64,000 nt of DNA from Eudromia elegans (lineage: Eukaryota > Chordata > Aves > Tinamiformes > Tinamidae): positions 1,147,542 to 1,211,541 of the forward strand of contig PTEX01000163.1 in NCBI GenBank assembly GCA_003342815.1, in the 5' to 3' direction. Under the pieces are notes generated by a model. The model searched no databases and was not told the origin of the DNA. It was given only the letters and a program-made list of their open reading frames with translations. Position numbers and translations under genes: made by a program. Position 1 is the first letter of the stretch. Each line of letters begins with the position of its first letter. Positions 37,009-50,365 of this stretch are shown in pieces.

Positions 37009-37020
37009 CCCCCCCCCCCC
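37009..37020. repeat. Poly(C)12 run
   Basis: Twelve consecutive C in the GC-rich intergenic region 3' of RAI2. Confidence 0.95.
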
Positions 37021-38825
37021 ATTGGGACGTTGGGAAAGGCCTTCTGCTGCGGTCGGGCTGAAGAGCTGCGTGAGGGCATGGTGGATCAGGGCAGGGAGTT
37101 CTAAGGAGGCGGTTGCTGTTTAAGGCACAGGCCTTGCTGCCCACGTGCCTCCCATGTCCCCAGGGAATGTGGGGAGGTGCCAAACCTGGTGGCAGCAGAG
37201 CAGCTTCCACATGGAGGAGCCTCCCTCCTCGCTCTTTCTGCTGTCTGCGCTCCCGGCCAGCTGCAGTTCCCAGGGCAGTCCCTGGCCTCCTCTCTGCACT
37301 GTGCTCCCATTTAACTGGGTCTAGACCACAAACCCCTAAGGCAGGCAAGTGATCTGCAGCCTCCCTGCCCTCCCCAGGGGAGCTAAGGAGAAGATAGGAC
37401 CCACGCAGCAGTGCCCCCTCTCCACCCACCGCCCGAGGTCGCTGTCAGAGCAGCCAAACTCTCCTGCCCTCTTGGCCAGGGCTGGTTTCCCATTGGCACC
37501 CTCCCTGTACAGCAACCTCCCTACAAACACAGCAACCTCACGGGCATCCTCGGCTCGCCTGCCCTACGCCTGTGTTTTTCTGGATGGCAGCAGCAGGAGG
37601 GCTATTTTGAGCAGCCACCTCCCTGCCAGGAAGGCGAGCAACGGCCCAGGTGCCCGCGCTGCCCTTCAGGTGACTCTGCACTGTGACAGGAGCGTCCCCA
37701 TAGCGGCGCTCAGCTGGGCCGTGAGCTGCGCTAACCAGGCACCATTTCTGTCCTGCTGCCCCTCGGGCATTTGCAGTGCAGGGCCTATGCGCGCTCTGCA
37801 GGGGGGGAAGTGGCCACAGAACAAGGTATTAATGACAGCAGGACCAAGCGCTTTTACCTCCTCCTCCTCCCTGCTCACAGCAATTACAGGTTTTGTACCC
37901 TGGGCCATTAATTTTCTACATGCTCCCCCTCTAACTGCATCTGAAACTCCCAAGGCGGGAGGAGGAAGCAGGGCCCACACTGGTGATATACGGGCGCTTC
38001 TCCTTCTGGGGCTGCTAATGGAGACGGTCAGAGAGCTTGGAAAGTGGAGTAAAAGTCGTTAGGCCCTAATGGCAGGAGCAGGAGCTGCTTTACAGTGAGG
38101 GGCAAGCGCACAGGAGAGACAGGAGCCGTGCGGTGCTGAGGGCGGCCCCCATCTGAGAGCTCCAGGCTCCCTCGGACCTGGCTGCGGCTGGGGAGGGGCT
38201 GCCAGCGCGCGGCAGGAGGCCTCGGGTCACCTCCCTCTCCCTCTGCTCTCTTCTGGCCATCAGGTGGAGTGTTTGCGAGGAGCCCCAGGCACTGGATTGC
38301 TGAGAGCAGCAGGGCTGTGGGGCTCAGGTGGAGGCTGCTATGAGCGGCCGCCTCAGGGACAGGAGAGACCAAAGACGTGAGCGCCGGGAGCTCTTCCCAG
38401 CAGGCGGCTGAGCCACCCTGCGCAGCACCCAGGTGCAGCCCACCCCTTCCCCAGCGCGTCACACAGCCTGCGACAGACGCTCGCCTGAGGTTGGTGCCTG
38501 CAGAATTAGCTGGTGACTAATGAGGAAGAGTTTCTAGGCCAGAAAAGTTATTTGGACCAGGTGGATTTTAGGCTGACAGAACAGAGAGGCTGTCAACTAA
38601 GAAGACTTTGCGTACAAGAGAAGGAAGCCAAGAGCTCCCTGCAGGTCTGTTAACATCAGACCTGTACTAAAGTTAGCAAGCACCCCACCACAGAATGAAG
38701 GGAGGAAACGAAACAGCAGCCCTTGGCCCCGAGATGACAACAAACACAGGAAAGGAAGGTGGCAAGTGGAAAGAATTCACTCTGGGGACACTGGGCTTGG
38801 CAAGAGCAGGAGGAAAGGAGTGCAC

Positions 38826-38841
38826 AGAGAGAGAGAGAGAG
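38826..38841. repeat. (AG)8 microsatellite
   Basis: Eight perfect AG units in the intergenic region downstream of RAI2. Confidence 0.9.
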
Positions 38842-41454
38842 GAGTGCAGCCCTTCTTGGGCTGCAGGGAACTGAGCAGTGAGAGCAGGGGGACGGGTGGC
38901 AAGTCCCACAGCTGCGTGTCCGTCCTGCCTCTCCACGCTGTGGTAAACGGGCCCTGGCTGGGCTGCCCACGAGGAGCAGCAGCAGCAGCTGGCTGCAACC
39001 CAGGCAGAGCGGGAGGGACAAATGCGAGGGCAACAGCTGCCATGCGCCCCGGCTGGGCAGCTACGCGTGCGCTCGCAGCACGGAGCCCCCCATGCAGGGC
39101 CGGGCCTCAGGCCCCCACCACACGTTCTTGCACCCCTTGGCCTTGCGGGCCAAGACACCTCCCGCTCAGCGCCAGCTGCTCTTCTTCAACCGCTTCTGCC
39201 CCTCTGCTCGGGTGCCAGGGCCCTGGGACAGGTCAGGGCTCCCTGTGCGTTCCTGTGGGGTTGCGACCCACAGCGGTTCACAGTAAAAGGCCCCACAAAA
39301 GCTCCCTGGCCCATTCCAGGCTCCCGTGGGAAAGTGGTCAGCCCCGGAACAGGCCTGGGCTCCTGCGCTTGCATGGAGGCACCTGGGGACAGCGATGTGA
39401 GTGCTGTGAGCAACATGCTAAGAGCCCTCGTGCCGAACCCCAGGCAACGGGAGGAGCATAAAACATTACCTAATATCCTGGTACCAGATGTCTTAGGGTC
39501 TTTCTGTGCTCGAGCTCATGAGAAGATGCTGAAGCCCCTAAGCCTTTGTCTTGGTCTGGCAGGGATTGGTTCTTGCCCTCCTGCTGCAGCCAGGCTGCCA
39601 TAGTGATAACACGGACTTGGGATGGGGTTCCTCCCCACCTCACGCTACTCCAGCGCCTCCCTGCCACCCCTGTGCAGCCTTTCTTTCCCCTCTGCATACA
39701 CCCGAGTTGTTACAGCTGAAGTCTGCAGTTCCGAATAGTTGGGCACTGTCCTAGATAACATGGGCATTTTAGTGAGGATAACGTATTTTCCACAGTTGTT
39801 AAAATCCTAATCACACACTCCTGCTAGGAAAAGCTCTTCTGTTGTTGAATCATCTGCAACATTCCTACATGGTGGGAGAGGAAAATTACTAAACGCTAAA
39901 ATATTCAGCATGTGTGCCCGTATGCCCCAAGTTCTCCTACAATAACAGCATAATACCCTGGTATTCAAATTATTGGGATACTTTCAAGCTAACTGAAGAA
40001 AATTGAAGGAGCAAGTGGCAGGATACAGTCCAATACAGGATCCGGAGGGAACACAGTTTCCCATGCAAAAGGCAAATGTTTTGTGCCCGGGCCGCAGCCG
40101 TTTGCACTCCTGAGCAAAGGGGCAGCTCCGCTCCCCAGCCCCGCTCAAGGGCGGGTGGATGGCGCGGCCCAGTCTGCCCGGTGCCGGCGCCCCTCTGCTC
40201 CCAACTCGTGGTGCTGCTCTGCTCATGGTGCCTCAGAGCGGCTGTGGCAGCGCTTCAGCCTTCCCACCGCGGCCTCACCCTGGGGCTGCCGTCTTCATTT
40301 GCTTCGCAAGCGAGCACGGGCAGCAGTCTGTAGCAGTCTGCAATCTCACAGACCGGAGCTGAGACACTAAATATGGCGTAACTTCTTCCCGCTTCTCCCA
40401 CACTGCAAGAAACCCCCCACAGTCTCATCAGAAGGCATGGAAAGGCTGTCAAGCAATTTATTGAGGTTTCTGACATCCAAGTTGCTCCTTGTGAGACCAC
40501 ATCAAGTAAATAGAGGAAAAAAAATCCCTCACCTGCATTCACTCCTATAAAGGCCCCAAATGGATCCCTTCTATTTGAAATAGTCCTTTCAAAATAAGTA
40601 CCTTGAGGACATGCCCCATGGAGAACGGTTGCCCTGGGGACACACGGCACCTGCCCTTTGCAGACCCTCTATCACTCAGCCACAATGGCAGAGCTCAGCA
40701 CACAGCACAACGATCCACGACAATGCCGCGGTCACTCCGCACCTTCCCAGGACTTGTTTAAAGGGGATTAAAAAGCCCTACAGACTAACTAGGAGCAGCC
40801 AATACCGGTGCCCATGTTTTGCCCCTTGACACAAGCCACTCTGCTCTGCTGAGCTATGTGAGCAACAAAGGGGATCCAAGAGCAGGCTGCGCTTTGCAGC
40901 AACGTCCTCAGCGGTCAGGGAGTTTTAGGGACACAAATCCTGGGCAACGGGACTTTTGAGCAAGACACCCTGTGTGGCGGACCATGGATTTTGCTAGCAC
41001 TTCTTGTGATAAAGTAACTTCTTGCTAACAAAATGCACACCAAGTGTTTCCTCCCGAGTGCCAAGGGGGCCTTTCATGCAGGATTCAGAGCAGACGGTTT
41101 CCCCTGGGCTGCGAGGGAAAGAGCTTTAGGTTAAAGAATGGATGGAGAAGGATATTGAAGCTCCCACAACAGATCATGAGGATCTGTCATTAAAACAAGG
41201 AGTCGAGAGAGCTGTACAAGCGCCTACTACTTGATGATGAGAGGTGCCTTGTGCCTCCATAAAAGAGGAGGAAATCAAGAGATACCCCAAAACTCAAGTG
41301 GAGAATAATGATCCAGCTTATTATTCCAGATAAAATCATGTCAAGATATCATGAGTATTAGAAATTATTGACCTCAGAGGAACCTTGCTTGAACCAAAAA
41401 CACTGGTTCCATGCTAAAAAGGCAGATTATGAATTTTTGTTACCTTGGAACAGT

Positions 41455-41510
41455 AAAATGGACCAAAAAAGTCCATTTTGACACAAAAATGTTCATTTTG
41501 ACACAAGACA
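41455..41510 (+). repeat. Small inverted repeat plus 20-bp tandem repeat
   Basis: AAAATGGAC and GTCCATTTT flank a 7-base A-rich spacer (41455-41479). The right arm begins a 20-bp unit, G(T)CCATTTTGACACAA-like, repeated at 41491-41510. Confidence 0.85.
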
Positions 41511-43927
41511 AAATGCCACACACCACTGATATGCTTAAAATATCCATCTCTTAATTTTCTTCTTTAAAAACACAGTTCAACACAAATGGTCACAGACATT
41601 GGTTATGGCTCAGCAGTCAATGCTGAGTCAATCCAAATCTGAAGAAGCCTAAGTCAGCATCTCCACCTGGCTTCCTGTTCTGCATTACTTCATACATTTT
41701 CTTTCCCGTGTTTATTGCACGCAAACTGTATCACTCAGCTCAGGCTTCCAGTTTCTGTTTTCTCTGAAAACATTTAAACTTGCCCCAACCTGTTCATTTC
41801 CTGTAGCCAAACACTACCCAGGCAAAGACAGTTTGCAATTGATACAGGATGATGAATGCAAAGGTGTGTGGGAGTCACACACTCCTCTGGCTGAGCCCCC
41901 AACACACTGTGACGGGCCACTGAAAGAAATAGTGGGCAATGTCCCTTCATATAGGAGGAAGAAAACAAGAGGCTGATAAGCCTGGGAAAAGAGCTGGGTG
42001 TCTCAAGCAGAGCACTAGTAGCATCTTGGTGCATCGCTTAACTGGGCAAACGGGCCTGCAGTAGTTAAATGCCGATGGGGAGGAGCTGTGCGCAGGGCAC
42101 GCTGAGAGTCAGGGACAGAGTGCCCCCAGCCTGGGGGTAAAGCCAGAGAAGGGCACAGGGAGGAAGCTGGCAGTGAGGCTGAAGCTGAGGGATCCTCCCG
42201 GGGCAGCTGCGCTTCACCGCACAGGGAACACGGGACGAGGCCTTCCGCACTGTGCCCGTCTCGCAGGGAGGGCCTTCCACGCGGCCTGGCTCCCTCCAAG
42301 CCTCCGAGGGCTCCCTGTTGGGTCTGGGCCACCAAGACAGGGCACAAATCTTTGCAGACCACCCTTAGGGTAATCGTGCCCAAGGTGACGGGCATGTGTC
42401 CATGCGGGAGTGCCAGGAGCCTTCCTGGACAAGAAGAGACGGTAGCAACAGCTCGTTCACACATCAGAGGCCAAGCAAGGAAGCCGCGTGGGCCTTAGTA
42501 TTTTTCATCACATAGAAGGATCCTGCCATGAGGATAGAGGGTCTCAGTAAATAAAGCCCTGCCTGGCAGCGCTGGTTTGGAGAGCTGGAAGCTGAGGGAA
42601 GGAGAGTTGGGTCTTTCCCAGAGCTGTCTGAGAACTGCACTCTTGGGCCCGCGGAGAGCATTGGCACTGCTACGCGGGAGCGCAGAGCTCCTCCAGGGGT
42701 ATGGAAAAACCCCAAGGAGCAGTCGAGGGGAGAGGCGGCCTTTTGCCTTGGAAGGGCAGGCACTGTTCAGGGCCAGCCAGGCTGCTGCAGCTCCCACCTG
42801 GGAGGCAGGCAAGCCCGCGTCTCTCCCGTTCCTGACCTCGCGCTGTTGAGGCTCATAGGCCAGGGTAATGGCAATTACCATGGTGGTTTTGTGGCGTATT
42901 CGCTTCCTTCCAGCTGTCATAACTAGATAGGAACCGTTGGCAGGAGGGCGTTTCTGTCAGCTTCAAGCTCTACATCTGTTTGCATTTGTCTGTTTGCACT
43001 ACGTGGGATGCGATCACTCCTGCGTCTGGTGCTGGTGCCTCCTTGCTCGTACTGTTTGTCCTGGAAGGGCGTTGATTTGGGAGGCTGGGAGAAGGCTCTG
43101 GGTATCAGAAAAAGTCTTCAAAATGAAGGGGGTTGAGTGGTGGTGGCCAGGAGCGCTGAACAGCTCCACTGCAGGCGACGAGCCGCGGGGAGCCGAAACG
43201 AAGCCGTCAGTGTCGGGAGCAGAAGGGGCTCACCAGGACTCCTTGCCTTGCACAGCAGCACTGGGAGCTTGTGGAGCTAGTGGCAACTAATTCAGATTCA
43301 GGGGGGACAAATCACAGCTAATCCAAATGATCTGCTAGGGCAGGCATGGACAACTCTAAGTGAGGGATTTAAAGGCATCCCAGGCTCGTGTAATGTCATC
43401 GCTGAAGTGTATGTAGAACTTGCATCACTTACACCACCCACAGCAGTGAGAACTTAAGGGAATTCCTCAAGGGAGGAAATTTTGAAATATATTGTGCAGC
43501 TACTAAAACAAGAAACTCAGAGGTTTCCAGTGTTAAAAATAATAAAGGAGAGCAGCACTGACAGTTGGGGACCCAGATCCCAGGATTAGAGACTAGCTAA
43601 TAAGCTTTACAGAGCGAAAGATCATATAATCAAGGCTTGTGAAAGCAGCAGCAACTCCTTCACCACAGAAAGGGATGTAAAATCAGCTTCTTGCTCCCCG
43701 CATCACTACAGCACTTGAGCAGTTCCGGATGAGCATCTTTTATTCACTCCAGTAGTTTTATATGCAGTAAAAAGGAGAGGAGGAATACGTGACCTTCAAA
43801 ATTGGTCTCTAGGGATCTTACAAAAACGCAAGTCTAACTCCACATAGCTCTGACTCTGCTGAAGCAGCAGCAGAAACATGAAGATGCCTGCATCTTTCAA
43901 AAGAGGATCAGTTATCCAATGTTGTAA

Positions 43928-43992
43928 TTAGATGCTCATTTTTGTAACTAGCTCATAGATGCTAGGTTAGATGCTCATATTATGTAACTAGC
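43928..43992 (+). repeat. Imperfect tandem duplication, 39-bp period
   Basis: TTAGATGCTCAT followed by T/A-rich bases and GTAACTAGCT occurs twice, starting at 43928 and 43967. Confidence 0.85.
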
Positions 43993-44153
43993 TAACCACA
44001 TGAAGACACAGCTATCCACTTTCTAAAATGTGCTTGGCTACATGCTACTGCATTACAGCAGCCTGCACTTCTCAAGGCCTCCTTACAAAGGCTGCAGCAG
44101 AGACTGGGCAAACCTAGAAACACAAACGGCTGCACGTACAGCCTGCTATCATC

Positions 44154-45790
44154 GCAGAACAACAGGATGGTGGAGGTTGTAAGGGACCTCTAGAGATCAT
44201 CTAGTCCAAGCCCTCTGCACCAAGAGCACATGCCACAGGGCGGCATCCAGACAGGTTTGGAAGGTCTCCAGAGAAGGAGACTCCACAGCCTCTCTGGGCA
44301 GCCTGTGCCAGGGCTCTGTCACCCTCACAGGAAAGAAGTTCCTCCTCACAGGGAAATGGAACTGCCTGTGTTTCAACTCGTACCCATTACCCCTTCTCTT
44401 GTCACTGGCCACCACTGAGAAGAGTTTGGCCTCCTCCTGCCTACATTCTCCCCTCAGGTACTTATACATATCGATCAGATGCCCTCTCAGTCTTCTGTTC
44501 TCCTGGCTAAACAGGCCCAGCTCGCTTAGTCTTTCTTCACACCATAGATGCTCCAGTCCCTTAATCATCTTTGTTGCTCTACCCTGGACCCTCTCTAGAA
44601 GCTCCACGTCCCTTCTCTCCTGTCCTGGGGAGCTCAGAACTGCACCCAATACTCCAGGCACAGCCTCACCAGGGCTGAGGAGAGGGGCAGGATCCCCTCC
44701 CTCGCTCTGCTAGCAACGCTCCTCCTGATGCAGCCAGGATCCCATTGGCCTTCTTGGCCACGAGGGCACATTGCTGCCTCATGGTCAACTTGTTGTCAAC
44801 CAGGACTCCCAAATCCCTCTCCGCAGAGCTGCTTTCCCTAGGTCAGCCTCTAATCTGTCCTGGTGCCTGGGGTTATTCCTGCCCGGGTGCAGGACCCTGC
44901 ACTTGTCCTTGTTGAACCTCATGAGGTTCCTCTCTGCCCTACTCTCCAACCTGTCCAAGTCCCTCTGGATGGCAGCACAGCCCTCTGGAGTGTCAGCCAC
45001 TCCACACAGTTTGGTGTCATCAGTGAACTTGCTCAGGGTGCCCTCTGTGCCTTTATCCAAGTCATTGATGAACAAGTTGAACAGTGCCGGGCCCAGCACT
45101 GAGCCCTGGAGGACACCGCTGGCCACAGGCTTCCAACTAGACTTGGCCCCGTTTATCACGGCCCTCTGGGCTCTGCCATCCAACCAGTCCTTGATCCACC
45201 TCACTGTCCATATGTCCAATCCCACTTCTGGAGCTTTTCTGTAAGGTTTTTATGGGAGATTGTGTCAAAAGCCTTGCTGAAGTCAAGGTAGACAACATCC
45301 ATGGCTTTCCCCTCATCCATCCATCCAGTCACCCCATCGTAGAAGGCTATCAGGTTCATCAAACACAACTTCCCTTTGGTGAATCCATGCTGACTAGTCC
45401 TGATCACCTTCTCCTCCTTGATATGCCTAGAGAGGGTCTCTAGGATGAGCTGCTCCATCACATTTCCAGGGACAGAGGTGAGTCTGACAGGCCTGTAGTT
45501 TCCTGGCTCTTCCCTCTTTCCCTTTTTGAAGACTGCAGGGATGTTAGCTCTCTTCCAGTCCAGATGATGGAGAGCAGTTCAGCAATAACCCCAGCACCGT
45601 TGCGTGCATCCCATCCAGACCCATAGATTTATGGGCGTCTAGTTTGCCTAAATAATCCCTTTCCTAATCCTCCTCAACCAGGAGTCTCCCTCTCTCCTGG
45701 TGATCTCTCTTACATCTGGGCTTGGTAGTTCATGGGGACTAGCCTTAGCAGCAAAGACAGAAGCAAACAAAAGCAGTAAAGAAAGAAGCG
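44154..45790 (-). mobile_element. CR1 LINE, 5'-truncated and decayed, with reverse-transcriptase remnant
   Basis: Reading on the - strand, pieces of the CR1 ORF2 polyprotein appear in order: the segment preceding the RT (45842-45648, FASVFAAKASP), RT with LDFSKAFD (45461-45201), RT with the QGSVLGP motif and FTDDTKL in place of the usual FADD catalytic box (45225-44785), and the C-terminal region LLERVQGRATKMIKGLEHL to the end (44661-44197). The 3' untranslated end lies near 44154-44196. Frames change near 45.2 kb, and a stop plus a deletion separate the last two pieces, so it is inactive. Full-length CR1 is about 4.5 kb; most of the 5' end is missing, as usual. Exact ends are approximate. 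Confidence 0.95.
44197..45461 (-). pseudogene. Broken CR1 ORF2 (reverse transcriptase) remnant
   Basis: Three open pieces on the - strand (45461-45201, 45225-44785, 44661-44197) encode successive parts of a non-LTR retrotransposon reverse transcriptase and its C-terminal tail. The first two overlap in different frames, showing a frameshift near 45.2 kb. The second and third share a frame but are separated by stops and missing sequence. The catalytic box reads FTDD rather than FADD. No active enzyme can be made. Confidence 0.9.
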
Positions 45791-45904
45791 AATTACTCTG
45801 AGAGCTCTCAGGTCTGTGCTCAGCGGTAACTTTCTGTACCACTGCCCTCTATTCACTCTTACATGCAACTACTACTTTCAGATACTATTTTAAATGTATG
45901 GGTT

Positions 45905-45920
45905 AAAAAAAAAAAAAAAA
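45905..45920. repeat. Poly(A) tract
   Basis: Sixteen A followed by an A/C-rich segment, about 115 bases beyond the inferred 5' end of the CR1 copy. Confidence 0.9.
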
Positions 45921-46257
45921 CCCACAACAACAAAAAAAACACACCCTACCTGGGGAGGAAAAAAACCAAATCCATCTATCTTCAGAATAATTGGTATAAA
46001 AGGTCATGCATAAGCATTTCAAAACTGCTGTAGATAGAAACACTGAGCAGATCTTAAGGTGATTTCCATGATAATGCAGAGCACACACACACACAGACAG
46101 AAATATCCATCATTTCCAACTGGATACAGAGAAATAGTAAAATACAAATTATCTTAAAACAGTGACTCTCAACCTCTTTTTCATGTTGGTTTGACACATG
46201 CCACGTTTGACTCCTTGTTTCTGGATGCCAAACCATTTGAAGTAAAAAATGTTATAA

Positions 46258-46345
46258 ATTGATATAAATTCATATGTATATGTAGTGTGTATATATATGT
46301 TATACATTCATGTATACATACGTACACACACATACACATGTGAGT
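46258..46345. repeat. AT/AC-rich purine-pyrimidine simple repeat
   Basis: Degenerate alternating AT, GTAT and ACAC units over about 90 bases. A separate (CA)7 lies at 46082-46095. Confidence 0.8.
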
Positions 46346-49300
46346 TTTCCTTCTATTACTTCCTCATATTTTAAAGGAAACGTGATCCCAAGTTGGTATA
46401 CTGGAATATTACACAAACAGGAAAACGTGACCAAGTCCTCTGAGTCAGGCAAGACAGTGAACTCTTAATTCAACAGCAGACCCATGCTTCAAGCCTCGCA
46501 GTATCACCTCCAATGAAAACAGAGGCAAATAAGTATGTCATTTTATCTGACCAAATTAAAGCTAAGGCATTTTGGCCACCCTTGCTTGAGGTTTCATTTT
46601 CCACTACAAGGAGTATTTGAAATACCCAGAGAGAGGGAGTTTTAATACCATATCCAGGACACGCAGTCACGTCTGCAGACTCCCATTCAACTGTCATCAG
46701 AATTATAGAGAAAGTTAACACAGCTCCTGGGAAGACTTCATCCCTAAATGGTTGGAAAGGAAGCAGTGTTTCCACAAGAAGTGTAAGTAAGCAGAACAAC
46801 TTGCCTGAAGAACATTTTTTGCTCTACAACCTGCGGTAAAAAACAGTGTGCTTTTATTAAAGGCTACAAAAAAAGAGAAGACTCCCTCACCTTCGGAGTG
46901 AAAATTTAGAAAGTGATGCTGCTGTCTTCAACAGTCCCTCCTGAAGAAGTCTTGCAATGTGTCTACCACTGCAGAGAACTTGTCAGAACTGCAGTGATGT
47001 CAACTGCAATGCTGCAATGGCACTTGTCAGACCTGGTAGTGTCCAAGTCTTCTGCTGCAAGAAATGCATGAGCGCGCCTAGTTCTCATCTGCAATGCCAT
47101 TTAATTTGAAATGCAGGATGTCTTACGAATCGCTGAAGAGTTAGTCTGAAAGAACCACGTTAGCAGATGAAGCCTTGCAGACAGAAGAGCAACTTAGAGA
47201 AACAAAGAGAAAATACTACGCTTTTTTGATGTGTATACACCAAAATAAAAAGATATTCAGTATTTTCTGACAGAGATCAGATGCAAAATGCTTCTCGCCT
47301 TTTGGTGCTTCCAAGTTCCACAATTTGCCTACAAAGGATTTGAGGCTACCATTAATCTGGCTTAAGCTTTCAGACATAAACTGGTCACTAGGAGGTACAT
47401 GAAGTTCAAATCTGTGGGCACTAACAGCTTTGATTTAAAGTACTTCAGGTCTTCATGCGAACGCAGAACACGTATTCAGTAATGCTGCAAGAACCAGAGC
47501 TGGAGATGCTGGAAGCCCTTGACATGTACAAGCTCATGACAGGACAGTGAGAGGATCTCACCCCACTGCGGTGTCAACGGGGCAGGACAAGGGAGGGAGT
47601 TGAACCCTGCACCTGCCTCTGAACCTTCAGAAGCTCGGGGAAGGCTGTGTGAGCAGCCAGACTCATTTCCACAGCCAACATGCAGCAGCAGCTGAAAGAA
47701 AGGACACTACACACAGAAATGAAAATGTTTTAAGTTCTACTTGCAAGTTATGGCCAGTATGTTGCAATCTAATGAAAAAGATTGAAATTCAAGCATAAAT
47801 CTAAAACTATGTTCTCCTAAGATGCAACTGACACACCAGAATCACATTTAAATCAAGTCAAATACCAAATTATCAGGAAAAAAGAAAAAAGATACTCTAA
47901 TAAATTTTCAGTTTTTGTACAGAAAATACAAGTAGTGGCAAATCACAGTTTATAGTGGTGCACAAATGGTGCTCCCCATATACACAACATCAAACAAAAC
48001 ACACAAGTACAACAATGAACAAACTATTTTATTTTTGTTAATAGATAAGAACATCCCATCGAAAACAAAGAATTCAGAATATATTCTCCTACAATCGTTT
48101 GCAGGCTTGAATATGATACTGTGGCACAGGATGAAGTTCTGGCACTGCAACATCACAGTAAACCTGATGCTCACAGGTGCCCACAAAGCCCTGAACAAGG
48201 ATTTCTACTCTTAACACTGCCATGTACACACAGCTTGTTCCATAATTCCCCAAAAGAAAAATCAGACATCTTTGTTTCTCTTATGGCACTTACATGACAA
48301 CATAAAAACAAGTAAACAAGAAAACTCTACAATTTTCAGTCAATTACTTTCAAATAAATGGTACAACTGGTCTTTCTTTTTACACAAGTTTCCTGAAATT
48401 CTGCATAACAAAGCATAGCGCTATAAGCAACATGGTGAGCACCCAGGGAGTGATGCTTCCCCCATGATGCGAGCTGTAACTTTCACATAGCTAGACCAAG
48501 GCTCACCACACTGAAAAACCACACTTCCTCCAGTCAGGGCGCTGACCTTTTCTTTCCATAAAGATCATGTTTGTATTATTCATCTAAGCATACATGTGCC
48601 ACAAAAGATATGCATAACAAGTCAACGCAGATAACCTTTAGTGTCAGATGTCTAATGACAGAGTAACAAAAACAGTCCTTAAAGTCCCAAGGAGCTGCTG
48701 AATTAAAATTGCATTGCACTCACTCAAACTCAAAACATACCTGAATACTTGTGAGTCACAATGTGCATCATTCAGCAGCATCTCTGCTGACACCTGAGAA
48801 ACATCACACTCTCTGTAAAGCAAGGCATTTTTGTACAAGAAAAATTGTAAAAAATACATTTTTACTATATGCTTTCATATAAAAAGGCAATAAGAAATAT
48901 AATAAAACCTACCATTTTAGGACTACACTTCCCCTAGCAAATAATTTCCATCGCTTGCGCTATTACATATAGTACATTCAGTCCTGCAGAGAAAGGATAC
49001 TTTCTTGTCCCTGATGTATGTTACCAGTGGCAGTGAAAACAAATCAGCTTATTATCACCACTCATTGTTGTAGCTTATACAAACAGCACCAAATTTACCC
49101 CCACGACCACATACCAGTTATACAGTAACACTGCCTCACAGGAAAGCTAAGCCCTAAACATCAGACTCAAATGTGCAGCCCCAGAAATACACTGGAACAC
49201 ATGGCTCAGAGTTCAGTGATGAGTAGCCAGGAGCATTGCATAGTACAGGGCTCTTGCCCGCATGAATCCATTCATCCATCCACTCACCTACCCACTCCAG

Positions 49301-49440
49301 GGATGGACAACACACTGAACAGCTGCTAAGGAATATGAAAGAAGTACACGACTAAGTTTACTGGCAAAAAAAAAAAAAGACATGAAATGGTACAGTTTTC
49401 TCTGGTGCAGTGCAAAGTACCTTAAAACACATTAAAAATG

Positions 49441-49515
49441 AATACATATGTACAGTGTGTGTGCATTTTTATATATATATATATCTCATACGTATTTTCC
49501 CAACACATACACGTG
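49441..49515. repeat. Degenerate AT/GT simple repeat
   Basis: GT repeats, a perfect (AT)7 at 49471-49484, and ACAC/GTATAT tracts. It lies downstream of SCML2 coding sequence, possibly within a long 3' UTR. Confidence 0.8.
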
Positions 49516-50236
49516 TATATATAACCAGCATGAACATACATATCCATGTCAAACTTGGCAGAAGACGGAATGTTTAAAATGCAGATGTGCTTTTCCAGAC
49601 TAATATGTTTGTCCCAGAACTGGTTGTTTAAGCAGTCCAAATGCCCCTCTCAATAGAACAGGAATATTGCCTGCAGAAATTGACAATATCCTGTGCATTT
49701 GTCCTCATAACTTAATGAAGGACCAATAATCACACTTTATAAAAACCTGTACTTGTATTAAGCCCTTTGCTACACAGTCCTTCCCCATACCTCCCTCATC
49801 CAAGAACAATTCATATCGCTATTCCCCTTATGGAAATCTATGAGGAATAACCTAGCTGAGAATTACTCTCCTGGAAGACCAGATACAGTATTAACTAAAG
49901 AAATTAAATCATCTATTTTCATTTTTTCTTGCAATGTAAAAGATTACAGCCACCCCTGAAAAAGTTAACAACACCTGATGATCTTTTAAACTTTTTTTCC
50001 TTTGGGATTCAGCTGTTTTGGTTCTGAATATAAAAGTGTAGGTTGAAGTCTGTAATAGACAATGTACTTTTCAGAATTTGGTGACAAGAGCAGCACTGAG
50101 ATGACGGTTTTCAACAAAAACAACAATAAAATAATCCAAACACAATATAATCAACTGTCCATCCTTGCAGAAGGAAAGAAACAGGTAGCAAATGTGCTAC
50201 AGACTTTGCTGTTTTTCAGCTCTTTATGCTGAACAT

Positions 50237-50242
50237 TTTATT
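50237..50242 (-). terminator. SCML2: Candidate SCML2 polyadenylation signal, proximal
   Basis: AATAAA on the - strand, 124 bases after the stop codon. Other - strand AATAAA motifs occur at 48028-48033 and 46853-46858, so a longer 3' UTR reaching into the AT-rich 46.8-50.2 kb interval is equally possible. Sequence alone cannot choose between them. Confidence 0.35.
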
Positions 50243-50365
50243 GCAATTTGAGAGAACTTCCAAAAACTAAAGACGGTTTGTGGCAGCAAAATATTTTCAA
50301 ACAAAGAAAATAGCTGTGACCTGAGATTAGCGTGGTACGAACACATGTTGTGGTATCTCTGTTAG

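Larger units (their letters stand above)
35999..44153. other. GC-rich intergenic region between RAI2 and the CR1 copy
   Basis: No gene is recognised. Several overlapping open frames of 130-240 codons exist on both strands, but they are Pro/Ala/Gly/Arg-rich and expected from the composition. Small repeats are at 37009, 38826, 41455 and 43928. Confidence 0.6.
45791..50236. other. AT-rich interval 3' of SCML2, possibly part of its 3' UTR
   Basis: Base composition switches from GC-rich to AT-rich near 45.8 kb. No coding sequence is seen. - strand AATAAA motifs at 48028 and 46853 would permit a long SCML2 3' UTR, but none is proven. Simple repeats are at 46082, 46258 and 49441. Confidence 0.5.

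Noticed and set aside
37349..38062. 237-codon open frame on the + strand, and similar frames at 38766-39461 and 39022-39603
   Set aside because: Composition-driven frames in GC-rich intergenic DNA; several frames are open at once and none has a recognisable domain.
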